A stretch of 35,138 nucleotides of DNA. Origin: an uncultured Bacteroidales bacterium (GTDB lineage Bacteria > Bacteroidota > Bacteroidia > Bacteroidales > Paludibacteraceae). The stretch lies in assembly GCA_900316125.1 (NCBI GenBank), contig ONBO01000034.1, forward strand, positions 1-35,138, given 5' to 3'. A program made the position numbers and the translations under genes. The notes beneath the pieces are model-generated. The model saw nothing but the letters and a program-made list of their open reading frames with translations. It did no database searches and was not told where the DNA came from. Below, piece after piece: positions 1-7,671 of this stretch (its first letter is position 1; each line of letters starts with the position of its first letter).

Positions 1-256
1 GTCCGTCCGGCGATGGCTGAATGGCATACTCAAACTTGATTCCGAGCTGGCTGCCGTCACCAAGCAGGTTCTGGTACAGGTGGATATCCTGCGGAGTTGA
101 TATTATCAGAATCTCCTTTATGCCTGCGAGCATAAGAATTGAAACCGGATAGTATATCATCGGTTTGTCATACACGGGGATAATCTGCTTAGAGATACTC
201 TTTGTGATAGGGTAGAGGCGTGTGCCTGAGCCGCCCGCAAGTACTATACCTTTCAT
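1..256 (-). CDS. rfbA: Glucose-1-phosphate thymidylyltransferase, N-terminal part (window edge)
   Basis: The minus strand opens with [18 protein letters not shown] and continues for 85 codons to the window edge, so the C-terminal two thirds are missing. The GGSGTRLYP nucleotide-binding loop (residues 8-16), the [15 protein letters not shown] block and the LGDGSQLGI segment are diagnostic of RmlA/RfbA. Family knowledge: it makes dTDP-glucose from dTTP and glucose-1-phosphate, the first step of dTDP-rhamnose synthesis for surface polysaccharide, in the cytoplasm. The start is the ATG at 254-256. It has its own promoter at 287-316, so it is probably transcribed separately from the S4-protein operon that ends just upstream. 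Confidence 0.95.
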   Translation of the reverse strand, partial: MKGIVLAGGSGTRLYPITKSISKQIIPVYDKPMIYYPVSILMLAGIKEILIISTPQDIHLYQNLLGDGSQLGIKFEYAIQPSPDG

Positions 257-286
257 ATTTTTGGGGATTTTACTGATTACAATCTA

Positions 287-316
287 CAAAGTTAATAAAA
301 AAAATTTAACTCTCAA
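287..316 (-). promoter_or_regulatory. Bacteroidetes-type promoter for rfbA
   Basis: On the minus strand a TTG (-33 box, 314-316) and TAACTTTG (-7 box, 287-294) are separated by 19 bases, and the rfbA ATG follows 30 bases on. The -33 box lies inside the last codons of the upstream S4-protein gene. Confidence 0.6.
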
Positions 317-328
317 CTCTCAACTCCT
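308..328. repeat. Three tandem 7-bp units (AACTCTC)
   Basis: Units AACTCTC, AACTCTC and AACTCCT follow one another. They cover the stop codon of the S4-protein gene and supply part of the -33 region of the rfbA promoter. A comparable 7-bp array (TTGACAG units) lies at 26004-26031. Confidence 0.5.
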
Positions 329-696
329 AAAAAGTCATCAAGCTCACGGCGCTCCTTTTTGGTTGGGCGGCCTGTGCCACGGTCACGCACGCCTGATGTG
401 GCCAATTTAATGTCTTCAAGCAGTTTGAGCTCTGAGGCCGGAGTTATGTCAATCATGTAACGAGTCACATCTTTGGCTCCCACACGGTTCTGTGTCAGCT
501 CAATGATTCTGTAGGTGTAAACCACTGGCGGGCGTTTCACATTTATCTCCATGCCCGCTGTAACCACAAATGATGGTTTCACAGGTGTGCCGCCTACCAC
601 GATGCGCCCTTTTTTGCACTCCTCAGTAGCTATGGTGCGAGTCTTAAAGAGGCGCATGGTCCAAAGCCATTTATCAATTCTCAGAGTCTCCGCCAT
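313..696 (-). CDS. S4-domain RNA-binding protein, Hsp15-like
   Basis: This 127-residue protein starts MAETLRIDKWLWTMRLFKTR and keeps the S4 RNA-binding fold through about residue 60 (RIDKWLW..RLFKTRT.A...C..G.I..GG..VKPS). A basic C-terminal tail holds RDRGTGRPTKKERRELDDF. This is the signature of the HslR/Hsp15 family, which binds rRNA and recycles 50S subunits carrying nascent chains. It is the last gene of the leftward operon rplY-pth-LtaS-like-S4 and overlaps the preceding gene by 23 bases, suggesting translational coupling. Sharing an operon with peptidyl-tRNA hydrolase and L25 fits a ribosome-rescue role, but that link is inference. Confidence 0.88.
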   Translation of the reverse strand: MAETLRIDKWLWTMRLFKTRTIATEECKKGRIVVGGTPVKPSFVVTAGMEINVKRPPVVYTYRIIELTQNRVGAKDVTRYMIDITPASELKLLEDIKLATSGVRDRGTGRPTKKERRELDDFLGVES

Positions 697-2650
697 GTTC
701 AGTAACTTTATCAGGTATTGTCAGACTGTCACGCTTAAGACACTCAACGTAAGTTTGAATCTCAGCCTTAAGCCTCTTCTCCATATCCTCCTGCTCCGCA
801 GTCTGGTTAATAATATTGTGTTTCAAACCTAAGTCAGCAGCGTAGTTATAGACACCGGTTGTGCGTTCTCCGTCAAATTGCAGCAACAGGCTGTCCTGGA
901 AAATCTGGAAGAGCGGATTGTAGTAGTCTATAACATAGTTGGTGGTGTCAAGCTTGTCAAAGATGTCCTTGCCAAACGCAAAGTATGGTTCATCATAGTT
1001 CAGATAGCCCAAGATTGAAGGCGTGATGTCAGTCTGTCCGAATACACGGTCAGAGACCTCCACTATAGTGGAGTCTGAAGGGTGGTAGAACAGTATTGGA
1101 ATATCATAAAGACCGCGGCCGTTAATGAAATCCTCACGTGTCAGCACGGTGGTGTGGTCTGCAGTGATTACAAACAGTGTGTTCTTGAACCACTCCTTTT
1201 TGCTTGCTGTTTCAAAGAAGCGTCTGAGAGCATAGTCTGTGTAACCCACACATTCATACATTGGCTCCGGCCCCTTTGGGAATTTTCCCTCATACTTTTG
1301 CGGCACCTTGAACGGATGGTGTGATGTGGCGGTAAAGAGAATGCCAAGGAAGGGAGTCTTGAATGTGTCAAGTTCATTGGCAAAATACTGCATGAACTCC
1401 TCATCCCAGATGGCCCATGTGCCGTCAAAGTCAGCATCGTTGTTATACTCGTTCTTGCCGTAATATTTGTCAATTCCGGCAGACTGGGCGTATGCGTCAA
1501 GCCCGATGGAGCCGTTTGGAGCACCATGGAAGAACGCACTCTGATACCCCTTCTTCTTCAGATATTTGGCAATTGAAGAGACCTCGTTAGTGCCGTATTG
1601 CGTGGTTACGTATGGTTCATAGAGGCAAGGGATGCCGGAAAGCACTGACGGCATGACATCTATGGACTGCTTGCCAGTGGCAAAGCTGTGTTTGAATGTG
1701 AGGCTCTTTGAAAGCAGTGAGTCCAGGAATGGGGTGTAACCTTTGTAAGTGCCGCCATCAAGGCCATTATAGAAGAACCCTACATATTCACGCGCAAAAC
1801 TCTCAATTAAGATAATGATTACATTGTCAGGCTTGAACTCTCCGTTTGGCTGTGGGTAATGGTGCGGATTGCAGTACTTTTGCAACTCCTTCTTGTCTGT
1901 AAAATACCCTGGGTTCACATACTCACGGCTGTCAATGGATTTTATCATTGTGAACGCAGTGTTCAGCACAATGGCTGACTCAATAGGGCTGTTCTCAATA
2001 TACGCAGTGGAGTTGTTAACATTTATGGGTCTTGTAGTTACGCCAAATCCTCCTCTTATACCGCATACCGTCAGGTACACTGACAGGCAGAGTATTACCG
2101 TGTGAAGCGGGTAGTATGCTAACTTCTTCTCTGGAATGGCCGCATCGGGGAGGTCTTTGTATGCCTTATAAAGTAGGAATATCAATGCCAGTACTATCAG
2201 CGTCACGTACCAGTATTGTACAATTCCCTGTACGGCTATGGTGAAAAGGTTGCCGTCATTCTGGAACTCAGAGAAGAAACGTATGGTGGTGCGGCGGTTT
2301 ATGAACTGGAAATAGACCATGTCATAACAGTTCGCTAGTATGCCAAACGTGTTGAATACCAGATAAATACACTTGACCACCTTACGGTAGATGGCACCAC
2401 TGCGGAACTTGAACGGAATGAGTGCAAGCACTATATAGAGTGAGTTCAGGTAGAGTAGTGCTGTGAGGTCAAACTTAAGTCCGCCGATGCAGATGTTCAG
2501 CAAACCTGAGGCTGTGAGCTCTTGGAAAAACTTTGCGTTTATGGTGTAGAACGCCAGACGGCATACCGTATAAATAAAAAACAGCACTGCCAAGTTAAGC
2601 AGCACTGATGTGAGCGGCATGCACTTTATTCTGCGAATGAACTCTTTCAT
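674..2650 (-). CDS. LtaS/MdoB-like membrane phosphotransferase (sulfatase fold)
   Basis: This 658-residue protein has about five N-terminal membrane segments (roughly residues 13-195), then a periplasmic alkaline-phosphatase/sulfatase-like domain. Visible landmarks are the metal-binding start NVIIILIESFAREYVG near residue 280, the nucleophile region ATGKQSIDVMPSVLSGIP, HHPFKVP and the metal motif VITADHT. This is the layout of lipoteichoic acid synthase and OpgB/MdoB phosphoglycerol transferases. Bacteroidales do not make lipoteichoic acid, so the substrate is probably another head-group transfer onto a periplasmic glycan or lipid; that is inference. It lies 3 bases downstream of pth in the same operon and overlaps the S4 gene. 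Confidence 0.85.
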   Translation of the reverse strand: MKEFIRRIKCMPLTSVLLNLAVLFFIYTVCRLAFYTINAKFFQELTASGLLNICIGGLKFDLTALLYLNSLYIVLALIPFKFRSGAIYRKVVKCIYLVFNTFGILANCYDMVYFQFINRRTTIRFFSEFQNDGNLFTIAVQGIVQYWYVTLIVLALIFLLYKAYKDLPDAAIPEKKLAYYPLHTVILCLSVYLTVCGIRGGFGVTTRPINVNNSTAYIENSPIESAIVLNTAFTMIKSIDSREYVNPGYFTDKKELQKYCNPHHYPQPNGEFKPDNVIIILIESFAREYVGFFYNGLDGGTYKGYTPFLDSLLSKSLTFKHSFATGKQSIDVMPSVLSGIPCLYEPYVTTQYGTNEVSSIAKYLKKKGYQSAFFHGAPNGSIGLDAYAQSAGIDKYYGKNEYNNDADFDGTWAIWDEEFMQYFANELDTFKTPFLGILFTATSHHPFKVPQKYEGKFPKGPEPMYECVGYTDYALRRFFETASKKEWFKNTLFVITADHTTVLTREDFINGRGLYDIPILFYHPSDSTIVEVSDRVFGQTDITPSILGYLNYDEPYFAFGKDIFDKLDTTNYVIDYYNPLFQIFQDSLLLQFDGERTTGVYNYAADLGLKHNIINQTAEQEDMEKRLKAEIQTYVECLKRDSLTIPDKVTEHGGDSEN

Positions 2651-2653
2651 CTA

Positions 2654-3217
2654 TTACTTATTGTTGAATTGGGTCATTGTGAGCTGCACTCCTGCAAGGC
2701 AGAAACTCTTGATCATCTCACTGGTGACATCGCAGCGCTTCTGTATCTCCGCAATGTTCTCTTCTGTGAAACTGCCGAGCACATAGTCCACCTGATGCCC
2801 TTTTGCAAACTCGCCTCCTATGCCAAAACGCAGGCGGGCGTAGTTTTGCGTGCCGGTGCACTGCTCAATGCTCTTAAGTCCGTTGTGCCCTCCAGCGCTT
2901 CCGCCTGGTTTGAGCCTTAGTGTGCCAAACGGCAGCGCTATGTCATCAACAAGTACGAGCAGATTCTCCACTGGGATTTTCTCCTCCACAAGGTAATATC
3001 GCACGGCGTTACCGCTAAGATTCATAAACGTGCTTGGCTTGAGCAGGGTGAGTTCGCAGTTCTTTACACGGCAGTGAGCCACAGAACCATACCTCTGCTC
3101 TGTAAAAAAAACATTGGATGCCCGTGCAAAGGCATCCAACATCATAAATCCTATATTGTGGCGGGTGTACTGATACTCAGGACCAATATTTCCCAGACCT
3201 ACAATTAAGTATTTCAT
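2654..3217 (-). CDS. pth: Peptidyl-tRNA hydrolase
   Basis: This 187-residue protein is the usual Pth1 length. [24 protein letters not shown] carries the substrate-binding Asn (residue 10) and catalytic His (residue 20). [22 protein letters not shown] and the [13 protein letters not shown] block complete the family signature. It releases peptides from prematurely dropped peptidyl-tRNA in the cytoplasm. It follows rplY by 10 bases; the rplY-pth pairing is a common bacterial arrangement. Start ATG at 3215-3217. Confidence 0.97.
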   Translation of the reverse strand: MKYLIVGLGNIGPEYQYTRHNIGFMMLDAFARASNVFFTEQRYGSVAHCRVKNCELTLLKPSTFMNLSGNAVRYYLVEEKIPVENLLVLVDDIALPFGTLRLKPGGSAGGHNGLKSIEQCTGTQNYARLRFGIGGEFAKGHQVDYVLGSFTEENIAEIQKRCDVTSEMIKSFCLAGVQLTMTQFNNK

Positions 3218-3227
3218 AGGCTAATTG

Positions 3228-3803
3228 TTATTTTGCGGCCTCAGCAGCTGCCTTTGCGGCACGAGTTGATTTAACGCAAACTACAAGGCTCTCCTTGTTG
3301 TCAACAATTTCAATGTTAGGGAATGAAAGCTCGCCAGCCTTGATAGACTTGCCAACCTCAAGGTTCTCAACATTTACAGTAACGCACTCAGGGATGTTCT
3401 TGCAAAGACCTTTAACCTTCATACGCTTCATCTCAAGAGAGAGCTTACCACCAGCCTTTACACCTACTGCAAGACCTTCTGTCTTAACAGGAACTTTGAA
3501 TACGATAGGCTTCTTGTCATCAACCTCAAGGAAGTCAATGTGAAGAATGTTGTCTGATACTGGGTGGAACTGAATCTCTTTGATAACAGCAGAGCAAACT
3601 TTGTTGTCAATTGTAAGCTTTACCTCAAATACCTCTGGGCTGTAGATAAGTTTGCGTACAGCGCTCTTAGATACTGTGAAGTTTGTGTTCTCTTTCTTGC
3701 ATCCGTAAAGTACGCATGGGATAAGATCCTGCTTACGGAGTGCTGCGCTGGCCTTCTGACCAAGTTCTGATCTTACAGAACCGCTAAGTTCAAATGTTTT
3801 CAT
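3228..3803 (-). CDS. rplY: 50S ribosomal protein L25/general stress protein Ctc
   Basis: This 191-residue protein begins MKTFELSGSVRSELGQKASAALRKQDLIPCVLYG, the N-terminal 5S-rRNA-binding L25 domain (about residues 3-90). A TL5/Ctc C-terminal beta domain follows (about 95-180), and the tail is Ala/Lys-rich. It is the long Ctc-type form rather than the short E. coli form. It is the first gene of the operon with pth, the LtaS-like enzyme and the S4 protein. A promoter lies at 3899-3929 and a leader hairpin at 3829-3867. Confidence 0.96.
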   Translation of the reverse strand: MKTFELSGSVRSELGQKASAALRKQDLIPCVLYGCKKENTNFTVSKSAVRKLIYSPEVFEVKLTIDNKVCSAVIKEIQFHPVSDNILHIDFLEVDDKKPIVFKVPVKTEGLAVGVKAGGKLSLEMKRMKVKGLCKNIPECVTVNVENLEVGKSIKAGELSFPNIEIVDNKESLVVCVKSTRAAKAAAEAAK

Positions 3804-3828
3804 TGTGTATAAATGTGTTACTCAAATT

Positions 3829-3867
3829 CGGAGCCGTGAAACTTAAGCTTTTGGTGTTGGCGCTCCG
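3829..3867 (-). promoter_or_regulatory. Leader hairpin in the rplY 5' UTR
   Basis: CGGAGC (3829-3834) and GCTCCG (3862-3867) are exact inverted copies within the roughly 90-base leader between the promoter and the rplY ATG. The intervening 27 bases contain a further short CC/GG match next to the stem. Ribosomal-protein leaders often carry autoregulatory structures; that this is one is inference. Confidence 0.35.
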
Positions 3868-3898
3868 ATTCCCATCACACTGTTTTCAAAAGCGGGGA

Positions 3899-3929
3899 CA
3901 AAGATAGTGCAAATTAAGGGCAGAACCAA
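3899..3929 (-). promoter_or_regulatory. Promoter of the rplY operon
   Basis: Minus strand: TTG at 3927-3929, a 20-base spacer, then TATCTTTG at 3899-3906, an exact match to the Bacteroidetes TAnnTTTG -7 box. The -33 box lies inside the left arm of the 3914-4040 palindrome, so that repeat contributes half of the promoter. Confidence 0.7.
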
Positions 3930-4040
3930 AAAAAACTGAAGTTTTTTGTAGAAAAGCACAGCTTCCAGGTCTGTAAGCTTGCTTGAAAGACCATGGAAGC
4001 CGTGCTTTTCAAAAATGGAACATTTTTGGTTCTGCCTTAA
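3914..4040. repeat. 127-bp imperfect palindrome flanked by TTAA
   Basis: The outer arms TTAAGGGCAGAACCAAAAA (3914-3932) and TTTTTGGTTCTGCCTTAA (4023-4040) are inverted copies differing by one base. Inner arms at 3951-3967 and 3994-4010 pair over 17 bases with one mismatch, and GGTC/GACC closes the loop at 3968-3992. The structure could be a mobile miniature element with terminal inverted repeats or a long bidirectional hairpin. No coding sequence lies inside. Together with 4048-4167 it fills the gene-free stretch between rplY and the toxin-like gene. Confidence 0.65.
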
Positions 4041-4047
4041 TGCCGCC

Positions 4048-4167
4048 TATCTTCACGAGCATACGCAGTATGTGAGTAAAGATACTGCATTTTCAAAACG
4101 ATGTTTGGGTTTTGTTATGATGTAGCGTATCTTCACGACGACCGAAGGGAGGAGTAAAGGTACTGTA
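4048..4167. repeat. Two copies of a REP-like hairpin element
   Basis: Copy 1 (4048-4088) reads TATCTTCACGAG..GAGTAAAGATACTGCAT and copy 2 (4128-4167) TATCTTCACGAC..GGAGTAAAGGTACTGTAT. Each can fold: TATCTTCAC pairs with GTAAAGATA (4076-4084), or GTATCTTCAC (4127-4136) with GTAAAGGTAC (4154-4163). Copy 1 also has an inner CATAC/GTATG stem. The ends are conserved while the middles differ, as in REP-type elements. The pair lies just after the stop of the toxin-like gene. Confidence 0.55.
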
Positions 4168-4176
4168 TCCTAACAA

Positions 4177-4680
4177 CTACATTGTTTCAAATGAGAGAAT
4201 TTGATATACTTTCTTAAAGTGGGTGTCAACAAAGTCGCTGTTTTTCAAGATTTTCATTATCTGATTCAGATCATGGGGTAAAAGACATCCCACTTTCTCC
4301 GCTTGTTTTGCTTTCATTTTGCGGAGAGGAATCTCTTTGGGATCTGTACAATCAACCCAACTGTCGTGTTCCAGGACTCCATGGTAATTGTCGCCCAGTA
4401 GAGGATACTGTTCTGCCCTCCATTCTGGGTCGTTGGAAAAATCAGCGTCGGAGTTTATGAGCACCACTGCAAATTCTTTTTGGTTGTTTTTAGAACCTGC
4501 CACTACAACGTATTTTAAACGTACACTATAATCTCCATTGAGAGTTAGACCGTCATGTCTGTCCAACTCAACGTAGATTATGTCTCCAATCTGCAAATCA
4601 TTTGCGGAGTGGATGATGCGTTCCTGCTTTAACTTTTGCTGTAATGCTGAAAGTGCCTCGTTTTCCATAGAATCAAGCAA
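4177..4680 (-). CDS. Probable toxin partner of the Panacea antitoxin
   Basis: This 167-residue soluble protein matches no family I can name with certainty. Residues 28-75 (DLQIGDIIYVELDRHDG... VRLKYVVVAGSKNNQKEFAVVLINSD) read like an SH3-like PemK/MazF-type barrel start. The second half is helical and charged. Its start overlaps the upstream Panacea-domain gene by 8 bases, so the two are translationally coupled, with the antitoxin first and the effector second. Panacea-domain antitoxins are known to pair with many unrelated toxins, so position makes this the candidate toxin. Toxicity is inferred from gene order only. Confidence 0.5.
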   Translation of the reverse strand: MLDSMENEALSALQQKLKQERIIHSANDLQIGDIIYVELDRHDGLTLNGDYSVRLKYVVVAGSKNNQKEFAVVLINSDADFSNDPEWRAEQYPLLGDNYHGVLEHDSWVDCTDPKEIPLRKMKAKQAEKVGCLLPHDLNQIMKILKNSDFVDTHFKKVYQILSFETM

Positions 4681-5245
4681 AGTCAGCTAAAAGAAGTTCC
4701 TTTTCGCGTATGTAGGATACCATTTTTTCAGAGGCGCCTCCTGCACGTGCTATTTCAATAAGGGTCAGAGAGCCCTGTTGTGGGTCTAATTGATATCTCT
4801 CCCAAGCTTTGTTATATGCTTCATCGTGAGATTCTGGCGACAATTCATCTATAGAATCCTTGTTTTTGCAGTATTCATACCATTTGTCAAGACATTCGCA
4901 CTCCTTTTTTGACAGATAATCCATATTGGGTTGCTGTATGGCTATAACAAGCTGGTTGTCAATCCGTATTGATTGAGCAAATTCAGTTAAATCCGGGTAT
5001 TGGTTTATGTCCTCATCTTGCAGTTCAACAAGCTTAATTACCTTGTCTGATAAAGCAGGAATAGGACCAAATGTGCGCGCTTTGAACGTGTCCGGATAGA
5101 GTACTTTACCATAGTTGACAAGGTACTCTTTTTGTGCAAAATATAATATCTTAAAAAGCTTGATATAATCCACACCATCAGGAAACTTGTTCACTATGTA
5201 TAGTAGGACAGCTTCAATTTTTCGTATTTGCTCTAATGACTTCAT
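4673..5245 (-). CDS. Panacea (SocA/DUF4065-like) domain antitoxin
   Basis: This 190-residue protein begins with KIEAVLLYIVNKFPDGVDYIKLFKILYFAQKEYLVNYGKVLYPDTFKARTFGPIPALSDKVIK. That is the Panacea fold: a paired N-terminal helix, KL.K..Y.A....L..YG, then the .A...GP.... block. Family knowledge: the domain occurs in phage GepA, Caulobacter SocA and PanA antitoxins and neutralises varied toxins by direct binding. A -7 box is seen at 5267-5274. The overlapping downstream gene is the likely toxin. Confidence 0.75.
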   Translation of the reverse strand: MKSLEQIRKIEAVLLYIVNKFPDGVDYIKLFKILYFAQKEYLVNYGKVLYPDTFKARTFGPIPALSDKVIKLVELQDEDINQYPDLTEFAQSIRIDNQLVIAIQQPNMDYLSKKECECLDKWYEYCKNKDSIDELSPESHDEAYNKAWERYQLDPQQGSLTLIEIARAGGASEKMVSYIREKELLLADFA

Positions 5246-5266
5246 CTATATTTTTCTTCTCGACTG

Positions 5267-5274
5267 CAAAGTTA
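5267..5274 (-). promoter_or_regulatory. -7 box for the Panacea operon
   Basis: TAACTTTG on the minus strand, 22 bases before the ATG of the Panacea gene. I see no TTG at the standard 19-21 base distance, so only this half is supported. Confidence 0.4.
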
Positions 5275-5320
5275 GTGCTTTTTGTCAAATAACATCTTAT
5301 GTTTGTGAAGATTTCAATTT

Positions 5321-6070
5321 TTACAGTTTCATAACCCTCTTCATCTCCAGGTTCTCATAGCCTTCAGGGCAGTGAGTTGAGAGGTAGACTGTTTGATTGT
5401 TCTTGATAAACTCACGCACACGGTCAAGTGTGGTTCTGGCTGCGTCAATGTCCTCAAACACAATGCTAAGCTTGTTTGCCTTCAGCGCAGCGTCACAGTA
5501 GGTGACATCGCCGTGCATCATATAGAACAGGCCATCATTCTCAGCAATAACAATGCTGTTACCTTTGGTATGACCCTTGGCCGATATGAAATACACGCCA
5601 TCAGCAATCTTCTCTGAGGCAGGGAAATTGTGGTATGCGCCATCCTTGTATGAGACTCGCACAACATTCTCTCCGCTCAGTTTCATAGCCTCAGCGTCTT
5701 GCGGCGATATATAAATCTTAGCGTTAGGGAAATACTGAAGAGCTGCTGTATGGTCTGGGTGCTTGTGGGTTATAAGAATCTTTGTAACCTGCTCCGCCTT
5801 GTAGCCGAGCGATGCCAAGGATGCAGTATAGTCAGCAACCTTCTCTCCCATATAGAGCGGTGCACCGAGTTTCTTTGGCTGAGCCTGCATGTCATTCTGG
5901 AAGCCGGTGTCAACAAGAATAACCTCACTGCCAGTGTCAATCAAAAAGTTCTGCAGGCTGCTGCGGTATATAATCTGGTCATCAAAATTCTCTTTGCCTT
6001 CTTCTCCTCCAAAGGCAAACGACTGGTTCATGAACCCTCCGTCAAACATTCTTACAGCTTTAATTTCCAT
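5321..6070 (-). CDS. Metallo-beta-lactamase-fold hydrolase
   Basis: This 249-residue soluble protein has the zinc-binding HKHPDH motif (residues 102-107, HxHxDH), followed by the later ligands KGHTKG, MHGDV and STHCPEG. Overall it resembles lactonase/quorum-quenching-type MBL proteins. The substrate cannot be told from sequence. It is transcribed away from the FMN-reductase gene, with a -7 box at 6107-6114. Start ATG at 6068-6070; no signal peptide. Confidence 0.85.
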   Translation of the reverse strand: MEIKAVRMFDGGFMNQSFAFGGEEGKENFDDQIIYRSSLQNFLIDTGSEVILVDTGFQNDMQAQPKKLGAPLYMGEKVADYTASLASLGYKAEQVTKILITHKHPDHTAALQYFPNAKIYISPQDAEAMKLSGENVVRVSYKDGAYHNFPASEKIADGVYFISAKGHTKGNSIVIAENDGLFYMMHGDVTYCDAALKANKLSIVFEDIDAARTTLDRVREFIKNNQTVYLSTHCPEGYENLEMKRVMKL

Positions 6071-6106
6071 AGTGTGTCAAATTATAATTTTTAAGGTTTC
6101 AAAAAA

Positions 6107-6114
6107 CAAAGATA
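6107..6114 (-). promoter_or_regulatory. -7 box for the MBL-fold gene
   Basis: TATCTTTG on the minus strand, 36 bases before the ATG. At the -33 distance the sequence is TTT rather than TTG. Confidence 0.5.
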
Positions 6115-6145
6115 GTAAAATTTATGGGAATTTTAAATAAATTTG

Positions 6146-6153
6146 TAAATTTG
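6146..6153 (+). promoter_or_regulatory. -7 box for the FMN reductase gene
   Basis: TAAATTTG, 31 bases before the ATG at 6185. The -33 position holds a T-rich stretch without a clear TTG. It diverges from the MBL promoter within 40 bases. Confidence 0.45.
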
Positions 6154-6184
6154 CGATTATAACCATACAGACAACCGAACATCT

Positions 6185-6733
6185 ATGAAAAACATTCTTT
6201 TTATTGTGGGCTCGCTCAGAAAGGGCTCTTTTAACCGTGAACTTGCAGCTGAGGTTGAAAAATACATAGGCTCACGTGCAAATGTGACTTACCTTGACTA
6301 CGCCGATGTGCCGCTAATGAATCAAGATATTGAGTTTCCTGCACCTGAGGCGGTAACCGCGCTGCGTGGTGCAGTGGAGAAGGCGGACGGTGTGTGGCTG
6401 TTCACCCCAGAGTATAATATGAGTTATCCAGGACACGTTAAGAATCTGCTTGACTGGCTTTCACGCCCGCTTGTGGCGGGAGATTATGCTACGCCAACGG
6501 TTATAAACGGAAAGAAGGTTACAATGAGCGGTGCCGGTGGCAAGATGGCCACCGCAATGTGCCGTGAGAAACTCACAGAGCTTCTTGCATTCTTTAAGGC
6601 TGACATTATGAAGGAGCCGCAGACGGGTGTCGCCCTTAACGTGGAGGCTTGGACAGAGGGCAGGATGATTCTAACCCCTGAACAGCTCAGCTCACTGAAG
6701 GCTCAGGCAGACGCCTTCCTAAATTTTATTTGA
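6185..6733 (+). CDS. NADPH-dependent FMN reductase
   Basis: This 182-residue flavodoxin-fold protein has the phosphate-binding loop GSLRKGSFNRELA near the N terminus, the TPEYNMSYPGHVKNLLDWLSR block and a GAGGK segment before the last helices. This is the Pfam FMN_red (chromate/azo-reductase-like) pattern. It would reduce flavin or quinone-like substrates with NADPH in the cytoplasm. Its 3' end overlaps the convergent DNA methyltransferase gene by 8 bases, so the two transcripts collide. Confidence 0.9.
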   Translation: MKNILFIVGSLRKGSFNRELAAEVEKYIGSRANVTYLDYADVPLMNQDIEFPAPEAVTALRGAVEKADGVWLFTPEYNMSYPGHVKNLLDWLSRPLVAGDYATPTVINGKKVTMSGAGGKMATAMCREKLTELLAFFKADIMKEPQTGVALNVEAWTEGRMILTPEQLSSLKAQADAFLNFI

Positions 6734-7667
6734 TTTTTTGCTGCGCCAAGGTGTTGCGCTCCCAGAAAACACCATCAGAATAGCCCTGGATGGCGGAGTC
6801 ACTCTCTGCCATCTGGAGGCGTTTGGCAGCCCATAGGCAGTATTCTTCATTTAGCTCCACGCCTAAGTAATGCCTGCCGAGCTTCTTGGCGGTCACGGCC
6901 GCAGTGCCACTGCCCATGAACGGGTCAAAGATGACATCGCCCGGCTTTGATGATGCCAAAATAAGTTTTGCGTATAGTTTTTCAGGTTTTTGAGTGGGGT
7001 GGTCAGTGTTCTCAGGCATTGACCAGAAAGGTATGCTTATGTCATCCCAGAAGTTTGATGGGTAGGTGAGGCGGAAGTTGCCGTCAGTGCTTTCGTCCCA
7101 GTCTTTGGGCTTACCGTCTACGCGATACGGAGCTATGACTCTGCGCTTCAACTTTACTGCCTCAACATTAAAGTAGTAGGCGTGCGGGTCTTTCACGCCA
7201 AACCAGATATCCTCCATTGAGTTCTTCCAGTTGGCTTTGGCACCGCGCCCCTTCTCCCTCTGCCATGTTATACGGTTGAGAATTGTAAGGTGCTCGCTCA
7301 TGACCTTTTGCAGTGCGGCGGTGCATTTCCAGTCTCCGCAAAGGTAGAGGCTGCCGGTTGGTTTCAGTTTACCGCACACCTTGGGGAACCATGTGCGCAG
7401 GTATGATTCATAATCATCTGAGCTGCGGGCAGAGAATGTGTTGCCGTTAAAGTCTTTTGTGAGATTGTACGGAGGGTCTATAATAATAAGGTCCGCCACC
7501 TCATCTGGCACAAGGTCAATCACCTCAAAAAGGTCTGCGTTGATGATTGTGTCTTGCAGTTCCGTGCCGTTAATCTGGTCAGGGAGTGTAATAAAAGACC
7601 GTAGCAGGGGTTTCTCATCCTCTGCCACGGTAATTGTTCTGTTATTAGTAGCTCTTGTTTTGCTCAT
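6726..7667 (-). CDS. Site-specific DNA methyltransferase (beta class, N6-A or N4-C)
   Basis: This 313-residue protein has motif IV DPPYNLTKDF (residues 64-67 DPPY) near the N terminus and HPTQKPEKL (motif X), then DPFMGSGTAA (motif I, from residue 248) near the C terminus. The order IV-TRD-X-I is that of beta-class amino-methyltransferases; DPPY favours adenine. The recognition sequence is unknown. No restriction endonuclease lies beside it, so it looks like an orphan or regulatory enzyme. It follows the HdeD-like gene by 4 bases on the same strand and probably shares its transcript. Confidence 0.88.
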   Translation of the reverse strand: MSKTRATNNRTITVAEDEKPLLRSFITLPDQINGTELQDTIINADLFEVIDLVPDEVADLIIIDPPYNLTKDFNGNTFSARSSDDYESYLRTWFPKVCGKLKPTGSLYLCGDWKCTAALQKVMSEHLTILNRITWQREKGRGAKANWKNSMEDIWFGVKDPHAYYFNVEAVKLKRRVIAPYRVDGKPKDWDESTDGNFRLTYPSNFWDDISIPFWSMPENTDHPTQKPEKLYAKLILASSKPGDVIFDPFMGSGTAAVTAKKLGRHYLGVELNEEYCLWAAKRLQMAESDSAIQGYSDGVFWERNTLAQQKIK

Positions 7668-7671
7668 CGGG

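Noticed and set aside
1168..1539. Leftward 123-codon frame inside the LtaS-like gene
   Set aside because: Overlaps a well-supported gene in another frame and has no protein-like features.
5699..6094. Rightward 131-codon frame as a gene
   Set aside because: It is the reverse-strand shadow of the metallo-beta-lactamase-fold gene with no recognisable domain.
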